64,000 bases of DNA from an uncultured Methanobrevibacter sp. (GTDB lineage Archaea > Methanobacteriota > Methanobacteria > Methanobacteriales > Methanobacteriaceae): positions 7,053-71,052 of the forward strand of contig ONQL01000003.1 in assembly GCA_900319985.1 (NCBI GenBank), given 5' to 3'. The translations under genes were made by a program, and so were the position numbers. The notes beneath the pieces were generated by a model. It ran no database searches. It was given only the letters and a program-made list of their open reading frames with translations, and had not been told where the DNA came from. Within the stretch, counting starts at the first letter, position 1; each line of letters begins with the position of its first letter. Positions 63,973 through 64,000 of this stretch are shown in pieces.

Positions 63973-64000
63973 AGTATTTCTTTGATTAGCCCGATATATG

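Noticed and set aside
1..64000. tRNA, rRNA, CRISPR array or insertion sequence
   Set aside because: The intergenic regions are short and A-T rich; no cloverleaf, regular repeat-spacer pattern or transposase was found by reading.

Overview
The window is AT-rich archaeal DNA from a methanogen of the order Methanobacteriales, most likely a host-associated Methanobrevibacter. Evidence for this: an MCM helicase, NucS, TiaS, PurP, an archaeal Thg1, an Lhr helicase, the YcaO/TfuA pair that makes the thioglycine of methyl-coenzyme M reductase, class III signal-peptide pilins, TATA-box promoters with both leaderless and Shine-Dalgarno starts, and the very low GC content. The species call is inference. 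About 70 protein genes are packed on both strands in short operons. I see no tRNA, rRNA, CRISPR array or transposon.

Layout. 1-0.9 kb: small membrane and hypothetical proteins. 0.9-8.5 kb: a minus-strand organic-acid locus. It holds a MmgE/PrpD protein, a TIM-barrel protein, a fumarase-alpha-like hydratase, a short citrate synthase/citryl-CoA lyase and a nitroreductase, preceded by two tandem copies of a DUF3100 membrane protein plus small membrane partner. 8.7-12.5 kb: tiaS, a divergent HTH regulator with a Cys-rich partner, a TIM-barrel protein and a YbjQ-like protein. 12.7-20.5 kb: serA, a JAMM protease, thg1, nadX, a PRC-barrel protein, a tRNA-binding protein, an aldehyde dehydrogenase, and two tandem TMEM175-like genes, the second frameshifted. 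20.5-26.2 kb: an esterase, a tadC/pilin pair, trkH, a DUF4013 protein and an acyltransferase. 26.6-29.8 kb: a complete partner-switching module (STAS, HATPase, PP2C phosphatase) followed by a phosphopantetheinyl transferase. 29.8-33.4 kb: an M24 peptidase divergent from M50 protease-ycaO-tfuA. 33.5-41.5 kb: a CBS protein, a universal stress protein, an amidohydrolase, carB and carA. 41.7-46.8 kb: a SNF2 helicase, nadC, rnz, mscS and nadA. 46.8-50.3 kb: three MetX-like hydrolase paralogues. 50.4-64 kb: nucS, a nitrilase, a HEAT-repeat protein, an SDR, lhr, membrane proteins, purP, a phosphoesterase, rlmE and mcm.

How genes work together. nadX, nadA and nadC together supply de novo NAD synthesis from aspartate. 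carA and carB make carbamoyl phosphate. ycaO and tfuA modify McrA. The organic-acid locus looks like a transport-plus-degradation (or synthesis) unit for a tri- or dicarboxylate that I cannot name.

The most unusual signals are these. (1) At least five, perhaps six, genes appear to start at AUU: an SD-like motif sits at this genome's usual spacing before an ATT codon, and no good ATG, GTG or TTG is available. (2) The DUF3100/MmgE/citryl-lyase locus. (3) Two of the three MetX-like paralogues have lost the nucleophile serine. (4) A sigma-type partner-switching module sits in an archaeon and is coupled to a phosphopantetheinyl transferase. (5) Divergent genes share a single symmetric TATA box.
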